The notes beneath the pieces are model-generated. The model did not search any database. It was not told the origin of the DNA and saw only the letters and a list, made by a program, of their open reading frames with translations. 64,000 nucleotides of DNA from Artocarpus heterophyllus (taxonomy: Eukaryota; Streptophyta; Magnoliopsida; Rosales; Moraceae), in NCBI GenBank assembly GCA_025403435.1, contig CM046340.1, forward strand, positions 13,088,091-13,152,090, written 5' to 3'. Of the stretch, positions 37,538-49,978 are shown in pieces. The translations under genes were made by a program, and so were the position numbers. Numbering within the stretch: position 1 is the stretch's first letter; each line of letters starts with the position of its first letter.

Positions 37538-38379
37538 TAGATTGGCTAAAATTTGATAGATTGGATTTAATAATTCATATTGGTTTATTGGTTGAATTAA
37601 TTTTATGAATTAATTCAAGATAAACATGTGAATTATTTAAAATAGATTTTATTTGTATAGGATTATTTGTATATGATTATTTTAGTCAAATAACTTCTCT
37701 ATTTGGTTATTTGAATTAAAATTTAGGTCCTACAAAGGATATCCAGGTCAAATAAAGTAGGATTTATCTATTAGGGTCAGTTTGATTTAATGGGATAAAT
37801 CTCAAAAGCTAAAAGCATTTCGTAGGAGTGTTGCCACAATGGACCGATTGGTCGGACCCAGTTTAGGCCGGTCGACTGGACCTGCAGCGTCTGCAATCCA
37901 TGTGCTTTGCTCATTTTATTTAGAAATTTGATCCAAACTTGAATTTTGAGGCCAAATCTTATAAGAGTAGCCCCAATCCGACCACTATATAGAGGGAACT
38001 ATTTTCTATATTTTCTTAGATCATTAAGAAGCTTAGAGAGAGTATTCTAGTGAAAATAACTCTAAAACTCTCATAGAGCTATTATTTAATATCTTGAACC
38101 TTAGCTCTATCAAGTGGTTGGAAGGAGAGGTCACTTGAGAAAAAATTGAACAACATCCAACCACCCGTATTCCGATCATCGAAAGAGAATAGCAAAGAAG
38201 ACCAGTTGGTTAAGGCTCTTCTAGTAGATTTCTCTAGTTATAGTTCCTACAGTTTTTCAGTCTACTAGAGGATACGAAAGATCTTTTATTAATTTATGTA
38301 CTTAGCATGTGTAACTTGTTTTGGAAAAAGAATTTGATTAAAAAATTTAAAATTTCCATTGCATTCATGTTTTCCAACA
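37538..38379 (+). repeat. Probable LTR of a decayed Ty1/copia element
   Basis: The right end TTTTCCAACA is followed after two bases by TTGTTATCAAAGC, a mutated tRNA-iMet primer site. A TATA-like CTATATAGAGGG lies at about 37985. The left limit (TGTTATTTACT) was chosen to fit the TGTT...AACA termini and is uncertain. I found no second LTR. Confidence 0.5.
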
Positions 38380-39836
38380 ATTGTTATCAAAGCTATGGTT
38401 TTATTGAGTTTTTACGGGTTTGTGATCATGCTATATACATAAATTATGTGATCTTATTCTCTCCTATGCTTGAATTATATTTTTTAGAGATAATACTCTA
38501 GTGTTTCTATATAATTATATGTTGTCATGAGATTATATAGTGAATGCTTATTAATTAATTATTGTTGATTAAATTTCTATTTTCATTATTATATTAATTA
38601 ATTAATTTTACTAGTTATGGTTCCTTCAATGTTAGAATGTGTATCTGGTTTTTTATATAATTAGATGGCAGTATGGATCTAAAAGATAGAATGATTGTTG
38701 GGCTATTTATTTGCTATGTTTATAAAATTGTTTGTAAGTTTTTTAAAATTGTAATTAAAATTAAAACTACAAAAATAATGTAGAAAAGGCTTTTTGGATT
38801 CTGGATTGCGATGGAGTGGACGACTAGGGCTTACATAATGTGGTCAACTGCGAGGCGGCAGAAAACCGTTTTTTGTTATTGTTGTGAGGTTTTTCTTTTA
38901 TAGAACTATTTTAAGAAAAACAAACGAGATTTTATGATAACTAGAGAATAAAATTCAATCTATATGATATTGAAATTGAAGACGGACATTACATAAAGAA
39001 AGATACTACTAGAAGATGCAAGATGAAGAATCGATAAAACGTTTTGATTAATTTTGAAAATCTTTATTTTCTTTTCTCTAGAGTGAAACCATAATATTAC
39101 GGTTATTTATTATATTGCTAATAGCTTTGCTTATTGCATTACTTGTTTGTATTATAATATGTTTTGTCATGTATGTTGATAACATGTCGTATAGAATATG
39201 GGGTGTTGCTCATTAAAAATTGTTCATGCATGTTAACATAAAACATTGGTTTCTAAAATATTGAGTGGGAGAAGGTTTTCAAAGAGAGGACCTAACGCTT
39301 TTATCGAGAAGGTTTTCGAAGGGAGGACCTAATGCTTCCATTGTTGATCCATAAGTAACATATGGTGATTCCGACCCCTTAGAAAGGATACATCATGTAC
39401 CAGGTTAGATCTTCAAGAGAATAATTTACTTTAGCATATTTTATTATTGTTCACTCCTAAGTGTCAATTATAAACCTACGATAAAGTAGTTGAAACGATG
39501 GTTAGACACTCAAGATTAATTTTATTATTAACCTCTCCTATAAGCTATGTAAATACAATTAATGGCAAAAGAAAGAGATTATTAGTATATACTAGATTAA
39601 ATAGGTCTTGAATGGTATATACTAATCGGAGGGGATCCGTGTTTTTAATTAAATTGGACAAGTCTCCCCCAGGTGGCTTGTTGAATTATGAGTTAGGAAT
39701 TATCATTGCAAGGTTGTGATTTTTTCAAAGTTTTGTTACGTAAAACACATTTATGCTTATTTGTTTGTGTTATCTTACTAAATTGTTATTGAATGTTTGC
39801 TTATAATTGAAATATGAATCCTTATTGTAGATCAAA

Positions 39837-40860
39837 ATGTCTAAAAACACTTAACTAGTGAGAACTATAACAATTAGAATAGAACCTAAATATCATCCTA
39901 TCCTTTGAAAAACTAAAATTTATGCTAACCACACTGTGTCCTCCCGCGCCTACTACTAAATCCACTAATAAACAAATCCAAGTGTTTGATTATTGGAAGG
40001 ATACCAATGATCAGGCCCGCTTCTATATCATGACTAGCATGAATAATGTGCTAAAGGCTTAACATGAAGATCATGAAACTACTTGGCAGATCATAGATAA
40101 TCTTGAGGACATTTTTGGAGGCCAAGACTTGACGAAGCAAAAAGGGGCCCTTTAGAAGCTTTTAACTACAAGCAAAAACTAAGGACGCTAGTGAAGAAGC
40201 ATATGATATTGGTCATGAGTTATCTCATTGAGGCTCAAACTCATGGAGCTGACATTGATGTTAAGTCATAGACGACTATGGTTTTTGAGACTCTTTTTAA
40301 GGGGTTCATCCCATTAAGAACTTTATATAACTTGAGCAATAGACAAGATATGACTTTGATTGAGTTGATGAAGCAGTTGTAGGAGCTTGAAAACTTGATC
40401 AGGGAAGCTCTTACTAGTAGTGAGGCAAACTTGGCAGTTGCATCTGATTCCAATTCTAATTCTAAGAATGGAAAGAAACAAAAGACTAAGAACGGGAAGG
40501 CTTCTATTCCGACAAAGGGCAAGCATAAAAAGAAAAAAATGAGGAACCTAAAGAAGCTAAAGTGCTTTTTTTGCAAGAAGGTCGAACACATCAAGAAGAA
40601 TTGTAAGGACTTCTATCCTAAATGAGGTAAGTGCAAACTTCTAGTTGTTGAGACTTTTTTAATTGAAGAATCAAAGGAGAACTGGGTCATAGATTCTATA
40701 GTAACTAATCATATTTCTGTTTCTCTGCAGGGGTTTAAGAAAAGAGAAGTCTGCTACACGAGCACTTCATGTTACGGATGGATGATGGATCCTTAGAGTT
40801 GGCTGAAGCAATGGGAGAAGCAGGTCTTCTTATGCCACTAATCTAAGTATCATTCAAATT
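39837..40860 (+). pseudogene. Ty1/copia gag-protease relic, plus strand
   Basis: Translated in pieces this is a copia-type gag (TWQIIDNLEDIFGGQDLTKQ; LIEAQTHGADID; FETLFKGFIPLRTLYNLS). A CCHC knuckle follows at about 40563-40604 (CFFCKKVEHIKKNC), then the start of a protease-like NWVIDS. Many in-frame stops occur (e.g. 39852, 40060, 40155, 40269, 40380). Nothing of integrase or RT follows on this strand; similarity ends by about 40860. It belongs with the LTR-like sequence at 37538. A short duplicated GAGAAGGTTTTC...GGACCTAA segment lies in its leader (39245-39330). Confidence 0.75.
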
Positions 40861-41109
40861 GTGGTTATTTTCACCATTGGAGAAAATCTTAGTGTGGTTG
40901 ATGCCTTGTTTTTGTTGGAATCCTTCTACAACTAGCCTCATCTTATACCACTTATTACCATCATTTCTTTCGTTATCCAGTATACCTATTTATTTTGCAA
41001 GGCTTTTTTCCATTTCGGTAACTCTGCTAACTTCCATGTCTGATTGGATAACATTGAATCCATCTCATTCTTTATGGCCAACTCCTACTTAATTAAATCA
41101 TTAAATTAC

Positions 41110-43520
41110 ACAACTTCATTATAACTTTCCTATTTAACTTTATCAATCAACAAACTATAGTGCAGTGATGGGGAGTACCTTTGAGGGGGTCTGATAGTTC
41201 TACTAAATCTCTTGACTAGGGTAACAGGATTATAATGCTCTTTTTGGGCTATGTTTTCTTGATCTCCATGATGTGCATTCTTGACTTTATCTATCGGCTT
41301 ATCTATTGGAAGATCTTTCAATAGACTTACCTTGGGCTCCTTGGCTTCTGTACTTATGCTCTAAGGTTTTATTTTCATTCCGTCTTTATGCAAGACTCCT
41401 TCATTGAAGATCATCTTTTTGCTTTTGACAACCTTCTGATTTTGGTCATCCCGAAAACGATAAGTAAACTCTATATCACCATAACCAATAAAGAAACAAC
41501 TCTTAGATTTTACATCAAGTATATTTCTAGCAGCAAGGTCAATATGAACATAAGAAAGACAATCAAACTCTTTCAAGAAAGAAAGGTTTAGCTCTTTGTT
41601 GCTCTAAACTTTCTCTCAAATTCTACAATCTAATGTTAGAAGGACTAACTGATTCAGCCCAAAACATCTTCAGCAGCTTGACGTGCAATTTTATGCTCAT
41701 AACATGTTCATTTAGGGTTTCATTCATCCTTTCAGCTACACCATTCTATTGAGGCTTCCTTGGAATAGTCTTCTTTATCTTGATGCCATTCTCAGCATAG
41801 TACTTCTTGAAGTCATCATCTATGTACTCTCTTCCATTATCTGACTGCAATCACTTCATCTTTAAATTTGTTTTGTTCTTTACTATAGCTCTCCATTTCT
41901 TGAAAGCATCAAACACATCAAATTTATTCTTTAGGAAATAAATCCATAGCTATTTGCTTGAGTTGCAATGAACGTCACATAGTAATTAGAGCCTCTAAGG
42001 GAAGTGACAATAGAAGGCCCCCACGCATCAGTATGAACTACCTTTAGTTTCACTACTTTTGGCTCCTTAATTGCTTTGGAAAAGCTAACCTTTTTCTGTT
42101 TCTTAAAGATACAACCTTCACAGAATTTGTGCTCCATATATTTCAACCTAGGTAGCCTTCCTTTCGAATAAAGCACTTTTATTCTATTTTCATTCATGTG
42201 CCAAACACTATGGTGTCATAAATCAAAATTTGCAGCAAAGTATGCAACTGCAACAGTGTCTCTATAACATGAAGTGATGTAAAGAATTCTAGTTTTACTC
42301 CCTTAAGCAACAATCATGGCTCCTTTCATGACTTTTCAACTACCATTATTGAAACTTACATTATGACTTTTGTTATCAAGTTACCCTACTAAAATCAAAT
42401 TATGTATAAGTTTTGGCATGTGTCTCATATTGTGAATCTTCCAAATAGACCATTGGCCATATTCAGTTTGACATCACTAATTTCAACAATATCCAAAAGT
42501 TCTCCATCAGCCACATTAACCTTTTGATGATTTTCAACAATATACTTCTCCATGATTTTTAGTGTTAAAAGATGCTCCAGAGTCCAATACTTAAGAATCA
42601 ACAGGACAATCGACAAAGTAAAGCATATTGTACCTCGTTTGTGACCGCGATTGCAACTTCTTTTCCTTTGTCATCATTCTTTTTCAGCACTCTATAGTTC
42701 CTTTTTAGATGAGCAATTCTACCACATTTCTAGCATTCCATATTCCTCCCAAACATGGACTTGCCTCTACCATTCCTTGACCTCCCTCTGTCATTCCTAT
42801 TGTAGTTCTTTTTAAATGTTTTACCCTATTTTCAACATATGTGGCAAAACTCAATGTTGATGTAGACGCCTCACCCAAATCTTTTCTAGCTAACCTCCTC
42901 GCAATAATTTGATCCCTCACGTTGCTAAACCTCACTTATAGAGTTGCTCAACTCTATAGGCTCCCAAATGTTTGGTAGAGATGCCAAAAGAATAAGGGTA
43001 TGTACCTCATCATCGAATTCAATTTCAACAGAAGATAATTGATTAACAATCATGTTAAATTCATTAATATGTGCCACAATCGCTGTGGTTTCCGTCATCT
43101 TCAAATTGAACAATTTGTTCATAAGACGTGCCTTATTGTTTACAAAAGGCTTCTCATACATTTCTAACATCAACTTTGTCATCCTTGCAGTGGTTGTCTC
43201 TTTTGTCACAGTGTGACCACGTTCTTTGACAACTTCAATCGAATTACTCTAAGATTTTGTCTATCAAGGAGGCTCCATTCATCTTTTATTTCATCTGATT
43301 TTTTGTTGAGAAGGGATAGTGCAACTTTTTACCATATAGATAATCTTCCGTCTGCATCTTCCAGAACGCAAGTCTGTATCGGAAAGGTCGATCCCTGTAA
43401 TCTTTTACGTAGGGTGGTAAATCATCAAAATATTAAAATAGGCTCCATACTTCTTAACATTGGTTGCGTTTCACCAACCACCAATATCTTCTTCAAAACC
43501 AAGTTAATTAAATTGAGGAA
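41110..43520 (-). pseudogene. Ty1/copia gag-protease-integrase relic, minus strand
   Basis: Reading leftwards there is gag (about 43500-42900: LLDRQNLRVIRL-like start, MYEKPFVNNKARLMNKLF, LASLPNIWEP) and a zinc knuckle whose last ligand is mutated (HLKRNY instead of HLKRNC, about 42700). The protease-downstream region follows (VADGELLDIVEISDVKL, about 42500). Then come the pre-integrase/integrase domain (KFCEGCIFKKQKKVSF, VHTDAWGPS, about 42190-41940) and the post-integrase region (CFFIGYGD, about 41480). Frames are broken throughout and the copy stops near 41110 before the RT domain. No LTRs were identified. Confidence 0.75.
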
Positions 43521-43842
43521 ATTTATACAAGGGGGTAATTTGGGATAAACGAATGCTTAGCAATTTGGCTAAAATTTTTACAAGGTTTTTTTTATAAGAA
43601 AATTTGGCTAATATAATTGCGTGCATAAAGCATTCTTTCTCTATCTCTTCTTTCTTTTTTTGGGTAAATTGTCATGTTAGTCCCTAATTTTTCACGAAAA
43701 TGTTATTTTGGTTCTCAACCTTTTTTTTGATTAGACCCCAATCTTTCATTTTAGTTGCCGAGTGACCATTTTAATCGTTAAACTGTTAACTTCGACTGTT
43801 AAAAATTGCTTAACATATTTTTAATTAAAATTACTAAATTAT

Positions 43843-46206
43843 TGTGACACCCGTTATTCTCCTAACGGGTATTGAGGTAATTAAATTAATTTTTAATGTA
43901 TAAAAAAAAATTTTGCTTCATTTAAATTTATTTTATAATATTTATTTTTATCTATTTTTAAGTTTTCTAAAATTCTCCTATATTTATTTAGTATGATTAC
44001 TAAAAAGCCTTAGAACTTCTAATAAATCTCAAAAATGTCATATTGGCATTATGTGTGTTAAAGTCTTTAGATGAGACATAAGGATATCTTTTCCAACTAC
44101 TCTTGACCCTCATTTTCTTTATTTCCTCCGTGACATGCTTCAACATGTCTCCTCTATAATTGTTTCTATCACTTCTTTTCAAAGACTTCATCTTTTCTTT
44201 CTTTCTCTTCCACGGTTCCCACACTCTTCTTCTCATTTCTTTGCTGAAGCAAAATACTTAGAGAACTTCTTCAAGGCAGCCATAAAAATCAGCCACCATC
44301 ACCTCCATTTGAGCAAGAATTTCAGTCATACCGAAGTAAAGGAACCTGTTTTGAAGCCATTTCAAGCTTCCAACTAACCATAATCCGAGGTTAGAATCTT
44401 ATGAACAAATTTAGTCTTTCATTTATAAATTTTCTTTTATACTAAAGGATTATTCAAATTTGCGTTCTTAAACCTAAGTATATGTTTGTTGCTATTTTGG
44501 AGCATATGTATGAAGTCTAAGTGTATATGCCCTAGACAGAAAATTTATATTGTTAAACTTTGTAATACCTCTATGGGCAGTGGTTATTTCTTGAAATTCT
44601 AAGATTAAATTAAAATGAATTTTATGAATTGGTTTGCATATTTGAAAAGTAGCATCCTAGGCTTTCTAACGAGCTATCATAAACCTAAATCGGAGTTGTA
44701 TTTTATTTTCTAAGAATTATTTAATTTTTGTATTGGAAACTAGTAAATCTGCCAGTTTGTTATGGTATACCAGCTGCTAACCTGAACCAAGAACTCATCT
44801 TTGCTCACCACCTAATTCTTTAATGTCTTGCAACCTTTCCAATATTATCCTAAGTGATTGATGAATCTTATTAGGGACTAAAACATATAGATTACTTGTT
44901 CACATTTTATATTGTGTTAAGACAAAAATTGTTTACTGTGGTATTCGAAAGAGATTTATATAAAAGCTTTAATGGCATACTAGTAAGATAGGTTTACACA
45001 TGATTTATTTATGAATGTAGTTGTATGTTGTGCTTTAGTTTTAATTGTCCTTATGCACGCCTTAGGATCAAGGGAGTATGGAGCTAACGTTAACTGATTC
45101 CAGGATTAAAAGATTGTTGATAAGCTTGAAAGGTAGGGATTCTATTACTCATCTTTTGTGAGGTTTTTATAGAATTAAAATTGATTGTTTTGCCGCAATA
45201 TATATATATCTATGTTGAACTGATATTATATGAGTATCACATATGAAACTATGACATGGACTCGTCTTGTATTGTACGGCGAGGAACATAATGAATTGAC
45301 ACATGTTATAAATTGAGAAGCATGGTTAGGAAAACTAACTCTATTGATAATGATTTAATATAGAGAAATTGTGAGACATGAAAAGGGCGACGGTTACGTC
45401 CTTGGGCATGAATACCCTAAAAGGTAAAATAGGGGGAAGGTGATGACGCTTCCTTGGGTTGAAAGTCCCAGAACACACTGTACAGGAATTGATTTGGTGA
45501 GGACTCGGGGCTTGATGTCCCCTCACCGGAACACCCTCGGAATGTTTATAGGGTGATCAAGTGCGCCCATTTGGGTTTCGATGAGTTGAGTGATACTCAA
45601 TTTAACATGGATACCTAGGAACAATGATGATTGGTAATATTTGTATAAATGTGTAATTATGACACTTGGTAATGATTAACTACGGTATCCATAAGATGTG
45701 ATCATAATAAACCTCATAATCTGGAATATGATGTGACTTACTAACCATGCAGATTTTAATGTGGTAATGACAAAAAACCTAAAGGTGAGTAATGGCTTTC
45801 TCTACTGAGCATAGTGTTGCTCATTCCCTTATGTTTATATCTTTTCAGGACTCACTAAGTGTGAGGTGGCTACGAGAAATATAGTTGAGGAAGTGATGTA
45901 ACTATATTACATTGGGACTGCTTCAATCGTTGAGAATGTTCTTCATGATAATGTAAGCATCAATTGTTACTTTCTGTGACTGTATTATAATGTGTTGAGG
46001 GTTAAAATGATGATGACAACAGTTTATATTATTAAATTTAAGGTGCTACATTAAAACTGTGGTTTATTTGTCGTTTATATTTTTATTTTTGAGTTGGGAG
46101 TTTTCATTTAAGTCCCGGGCAAATTTTATTTTTAAGGTTTTACTTTTATTATTTATTTTTATTTTATCTCATTAAAAACTGTTAACCCCCATATAGGGGC
46201 GTTACA
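43843..46206. mobile_element. Solo-LTR-like insertion (Ty3/gypsy type), 2364 bp, nested in the MULE-like element
   Basis: It starts TGTGACACCCG and ends GGGGCGTTACA. TG...CA ends and the partial inverted symmetry TGTGACACCC / TGTAACGCCC are typical of large plant gypsy LTRs. It is flanked by a perfect 5-bp duplication ATTAT (43838-43842 and 46207-46211). No gag-pol coding is present inside; ORFs such as 44000-44236 are not recognisable. A solo LTR formed by LTR-LTR recombination is the simplest reading; a terminal-repeat-less non-autonomous element is the alternative. Confidence 0.75.
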
Positions 46207-46299
46207 ATTATCCTTCAAAATAATTTATACATTAAAAAATTAATAAAACTTAAATCAAGAATTTATTAAAAATCTAAATAAAATAAACAATGGTGAGGG

Positions 46300-46770
46300 A
46301 TCCAAAACCCCACCGAAGCCACTAGTTTCCTTCCCGCAGATTAGATTAGACCTCCAGGGCTCGAGCAACCAGGCCTAGTCCTCCTTCAACGAAGGCAACC
46401 GCTACCGCCGCCTCAAGTCCCTTGTCGACACCCTTAGCAGATTGACGGCTGATGTGGACATCGATAGCCCTTGCCCGATCGACGGTGCCACCAGTAGAGA
46501 TTGACGCCCCTCGCCTAGATTTACCACCCTTCGCAAGCTTCCCTCCTGTCTCGAATAGGCTAGTGCTATAGTCGCCAGGGTTAGAAAGGGGTGTAGTCAT
46601 GAGTTTCCCTCCCGTCAAGCTTCCCTCTCTTCATGAAGAGGCTGGTGTTGTAGTCTTCGGCGTTGGGGCCGATGGGCTATACTTGGTGGCAGGGTTCGTT
46701 AGAGAGGACGATGGTCGAGGTGGAGGAGATTCACGCAGTGGGAGGAAGGTTGAGGGAATTGGGAAAGAAA
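46300..46770. other. GC-rich internal segment of the MULE-like element, possible captured host fragment
   Basis: The segment is markedly more GC-rich than its surroundings, with open frames on both strands (46346-46618 minus, 46599-46835 plus). It contains a diverged duplication (AAGCTTCCCTCCTGTCTCGA / AAGCTTCCCTCTCTTCATGA). MULEs often carry captured gene fragments. The source is not recognisable, and no functional gene is claimed. Confidence 0.45.
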
Positions 46771-47197
46771 AAAAGTTGAAAATGTTTTTTTCCCCCAAAA
46801 ATCTTGTTTTTTTTTTACTTTTCTTGTTGTTTTAGTTTTAATTTCTTTAAAAAATTATTAAATATATTACTAAAATATCTTTATGAAAGAGGTCACATGC
46901 GCCTCACATAGAAGAAATTAATGTTAATATGATCTATTCGCAACTAAAATTAAGGGTTGGGGTTGGTATAGTAAAAAAATTTGAGATCAAAATAATACTT
47001 TTGTGAAAGGTTGGGGGCATACGTGATAATTTATTTTTTTTAAGGCATGAAAATTAGATGAAGTCCCTAACTACCACCATTAACCGACACCAACGACCAC
47101 CAAACTAATTAAAACTTTCCAACGGCCGCCGTGACGGACTTTAGCGAATCGCCTTTAATATCTCACCAATTTTCTGTACAACTGCCCCATAATCGTC

Positions 47198-47203
47198 CAC
47201 GTG
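47198..47203. promoter_or_regulatory. G-box/ABRE-like CACGTG upstream of the lactamase gene
   Basis: CCACGTGTC, an ABRE-type core, sits about 95 bp upstream of the ATG at 47297. It may lie in the promoter or the 5' UTR. Function is inferred from motif and position only. Confidence 0.3.
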
Positions 47204-47296
47204 TCAAACAGCTGCCCAAGTCCAACTCTACTTACTCCCCTTCCCTACTCTCTCCTTCTTGAAAGTGTCACCTCCAGCTCTGCAATTCCGGTTCCA

Positions 47297-49937
47297 ATGG
47301 CGACGTACAACCTCGCTGTCATCCTCAAGAACCCTAAAAACGACGCCGAATTCCTCCTCGTGAAGCAGAAACGACCGCCCAGGTTCGGCGACGATGAGTA
47401 CGACTCTTTCACCGATTCCGACCTCTGGGACTTGCCGGCGACGCGGTTGAACCTTCTAGAAGGAGGGTCCGAGCCTCCGATTCCGATTCATGACTCAGAA
47501 TCGTGCTTCGAGAAGATCGACTTGAGGAAGTTCGATTTCAATTTGGCTCTCAAACGGGTACTTGTGAAGTTACTACCGACTGTATTTTTTTTTCCTCGAA
47601 TTTGTTTATTTTGATCAATTTAGGGTTAATAGGTTTTGGAACAAGCGGTATTTGGGGAAGCTGAATGGGGAAATTGGAGGTTCTGGAAGCTCGTTGAGGA
47701 AGCTGAGTTTGGACCAGGGCCTTCTTTTCACACTCTTTTCATTTTGGGACTTTTGGTGGCTGGGGATCCCAATTTACAAGGTTTTACTCATATCCATGTT
47801 TTTTCTTTTGTTCCTATGTTATTTTATGCTAATTACTAATTATGAAACCAAAAAAGAAAAGAAAAAAAAGGTTGACATGGATTTGACCAGAGTTTCTCTG
47901 GGTTTCTATTTATTTATTTTTAACAGTCTAATCCTTTGGGTGTGGTTTTTTTTTTTTTTTTTTTTTCTCTTGGGTATGTTAGTGTTAATCTTGAATCTAT
48001 TTCTAGTTCTCTTTTCTGTTCTCCCACTCATTTTTCATTTCATTTTGCCTTTTCCTTTTATGGTTTTAGTTCTATTATATGAATTAGTGAGCTTGGATTA
48101 GGCTAGTTAATGATTTAATTCCTTGCCTGAAAGTCAGCTAACCTCATTTATCTAACTAGTTTATAATCTGTATGTACCTTTTTGCGTCTTTTGGAAACTA
48201 GGAACTGATATTGAGAAATGTAATGCAGAGTCGTGTAAGTGGATGTCTTCCCAAAGTTGTTTGAACTGGCTTCTGGATGTGAAACCAAGTGGTGACCGTA
48301 TAGGGCCTTTGGTAGTTGCTGGTCTTGTAAATGACTCTTTGAAATCTAGAAAATGGAAAGTACCCTGCAACTTAAATTTTCAGGTATGTTGTTGTCTTTT
48401 TCACTTTTCCTCATTTCTTTTGTTCCTTTCGATTAGCTTTCTTAAGACATGCGTGTGTTACAATTGTTCTTTCAGCAAAAGGGATGCAAATTTTTGGGCT
48501 TGCCTGCTTAACAAATTGTGGCTAAACGCTTACTATTACTTCATTTTTCCGTATTTGAGAGATTAGGAAGTATATGATGAACCAATCCCTTTTACACAAT
48601 CATCAATATTGGAAATCTTTACAATAATTAGTTTGCTGAAGATGATTTACAATACACTTTCAAACTTCTTGGAAGAGGGCAATACAATTAGGCATAAGAA
48701 AGTAAAGTCAGTTAAGTTATCGACGATCAATTGAAAATATGGATTTATTCTTATACATAATATGAGTACACATGTATCTTCTGTATAAAATGAAGATATT
48801 CAACATCAATAGTGCCCGATGTCATTACTCAGACAATAGGTGAGCTTCATGTGGGCCCCAAACTTGTGGACCCTCAGCTGTGAGCGGGGGTGTTTAGCAC
48901 CACTTGACGCTTTATCTTTTTTCTTGTGTAAACTCTACTAACTTTTTTTTTTTTTTTTTTTTCATGCACCACACAAAATTATCTTTTGGAGAGTAATATC
49001 TGTTCTCATTTTCAGGAGTACCCTCCCAGTGTTACAATTGTACCCATGAAAAGTAGGACACTAAAACCATTTACCACAACGAACTTGATTGTATTTGCAC
49101 CTGAGAATCCTTCAGATGATTGTGATGATACTAGTTTTGTTGCTTCTGGTGATGCATTGATAGTAGATCCAGGGTGCCACTCTAATCTCCACAAAGAGGT
49201 ATGAATTGCATGATCATGAAATGAGAACATTTCTTTTCTAATGCTTTTCACAAATGAAATCAAATATGAGCTATCTTTCGTTTGGCTTTGGTGAAGGAAA
49301 AGAGTGAACTCATCTAAATGGCCTATTCTCTGCTGTGATTAATTATATGCGTGCAGCCGTTTACTTCTGTACCTTTTGAATTTCATGCTCTTAAGGACCG
49401 ATCTCGAATCGATGTTGGTAGATCTTGTGCAATTCTGTACTCCTATGTTGGACCTTTCTTCTTCTCTAGAATATTGACTATCCCATCCCTCATGCCCTCA
49501 CATATTAAATCCCAGGGTAGTTTCCAGTAAGCTAACTCGTTCTTGTAGTAGACTATGTTTGAATTAGGGGCTTTCCAAAATTATATCAGAGTTTTGAACT
49601 CAATCTGATGAAGTTTAAAGCGTGGTTAAATTGCCGAAGAATTTTAATATCTGAATATTTTTGTTATTCTTATTGAGTTATAGACTAAATATATCCATCT
49701 AATAATTCCTTGTGTTAATATCTGAATATTTTTGTTATTCTTATTGAGTTATAGACTAAAGATATCCATCTAATGATACCTTGACAAAAGAGAGAATTTG
49801 TCCATTCAGTAGTTTAATCTAGTTAGGATCCAGCTCTGGTTTTGGATATCAATTCCTCCAAAATTATGTATTTCTATGTTTGTACTTTATAATTATTGGC
49901 CTTTTCATGAAAATAAGACTTTTAATTGAAGGAAGAG

Positions 49938-49978
<41 letters not shown>

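Larger units (their letters stand above)
43662..47036. mobile_element. Non-autonomous MULE-like element with ~110-bp terminal inverted repeats
   Basis: The left end (43662-43775, TAAATTGTCATGTTAGTCCC onward) and the reverse of the right end (47036-46925, TAAATTATCACGTATGCCCC onward) align along about 110 bp at roughly 75-80% identity by eye. Shared blocks include TTATTTTG, CCCCAA and ATTTTAGTTGC. Long TIRs of this sort are typical of Mutator-like elements. Without the nested insertion (43843-46206) the element is about 1.0 kb and lacks transposase. T-runs at both borders hide any 9-bp duplication. Confidence 0.7.

Noticed and set aside
47201..47296. N-terminal extension of the lactamase protein (32 codons upstream of 47297)
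   Set aside because: The upstream frame starts with GTG at 47201, not ATG, and contains no ATG before 47297. The start MATYNLAV is retained.
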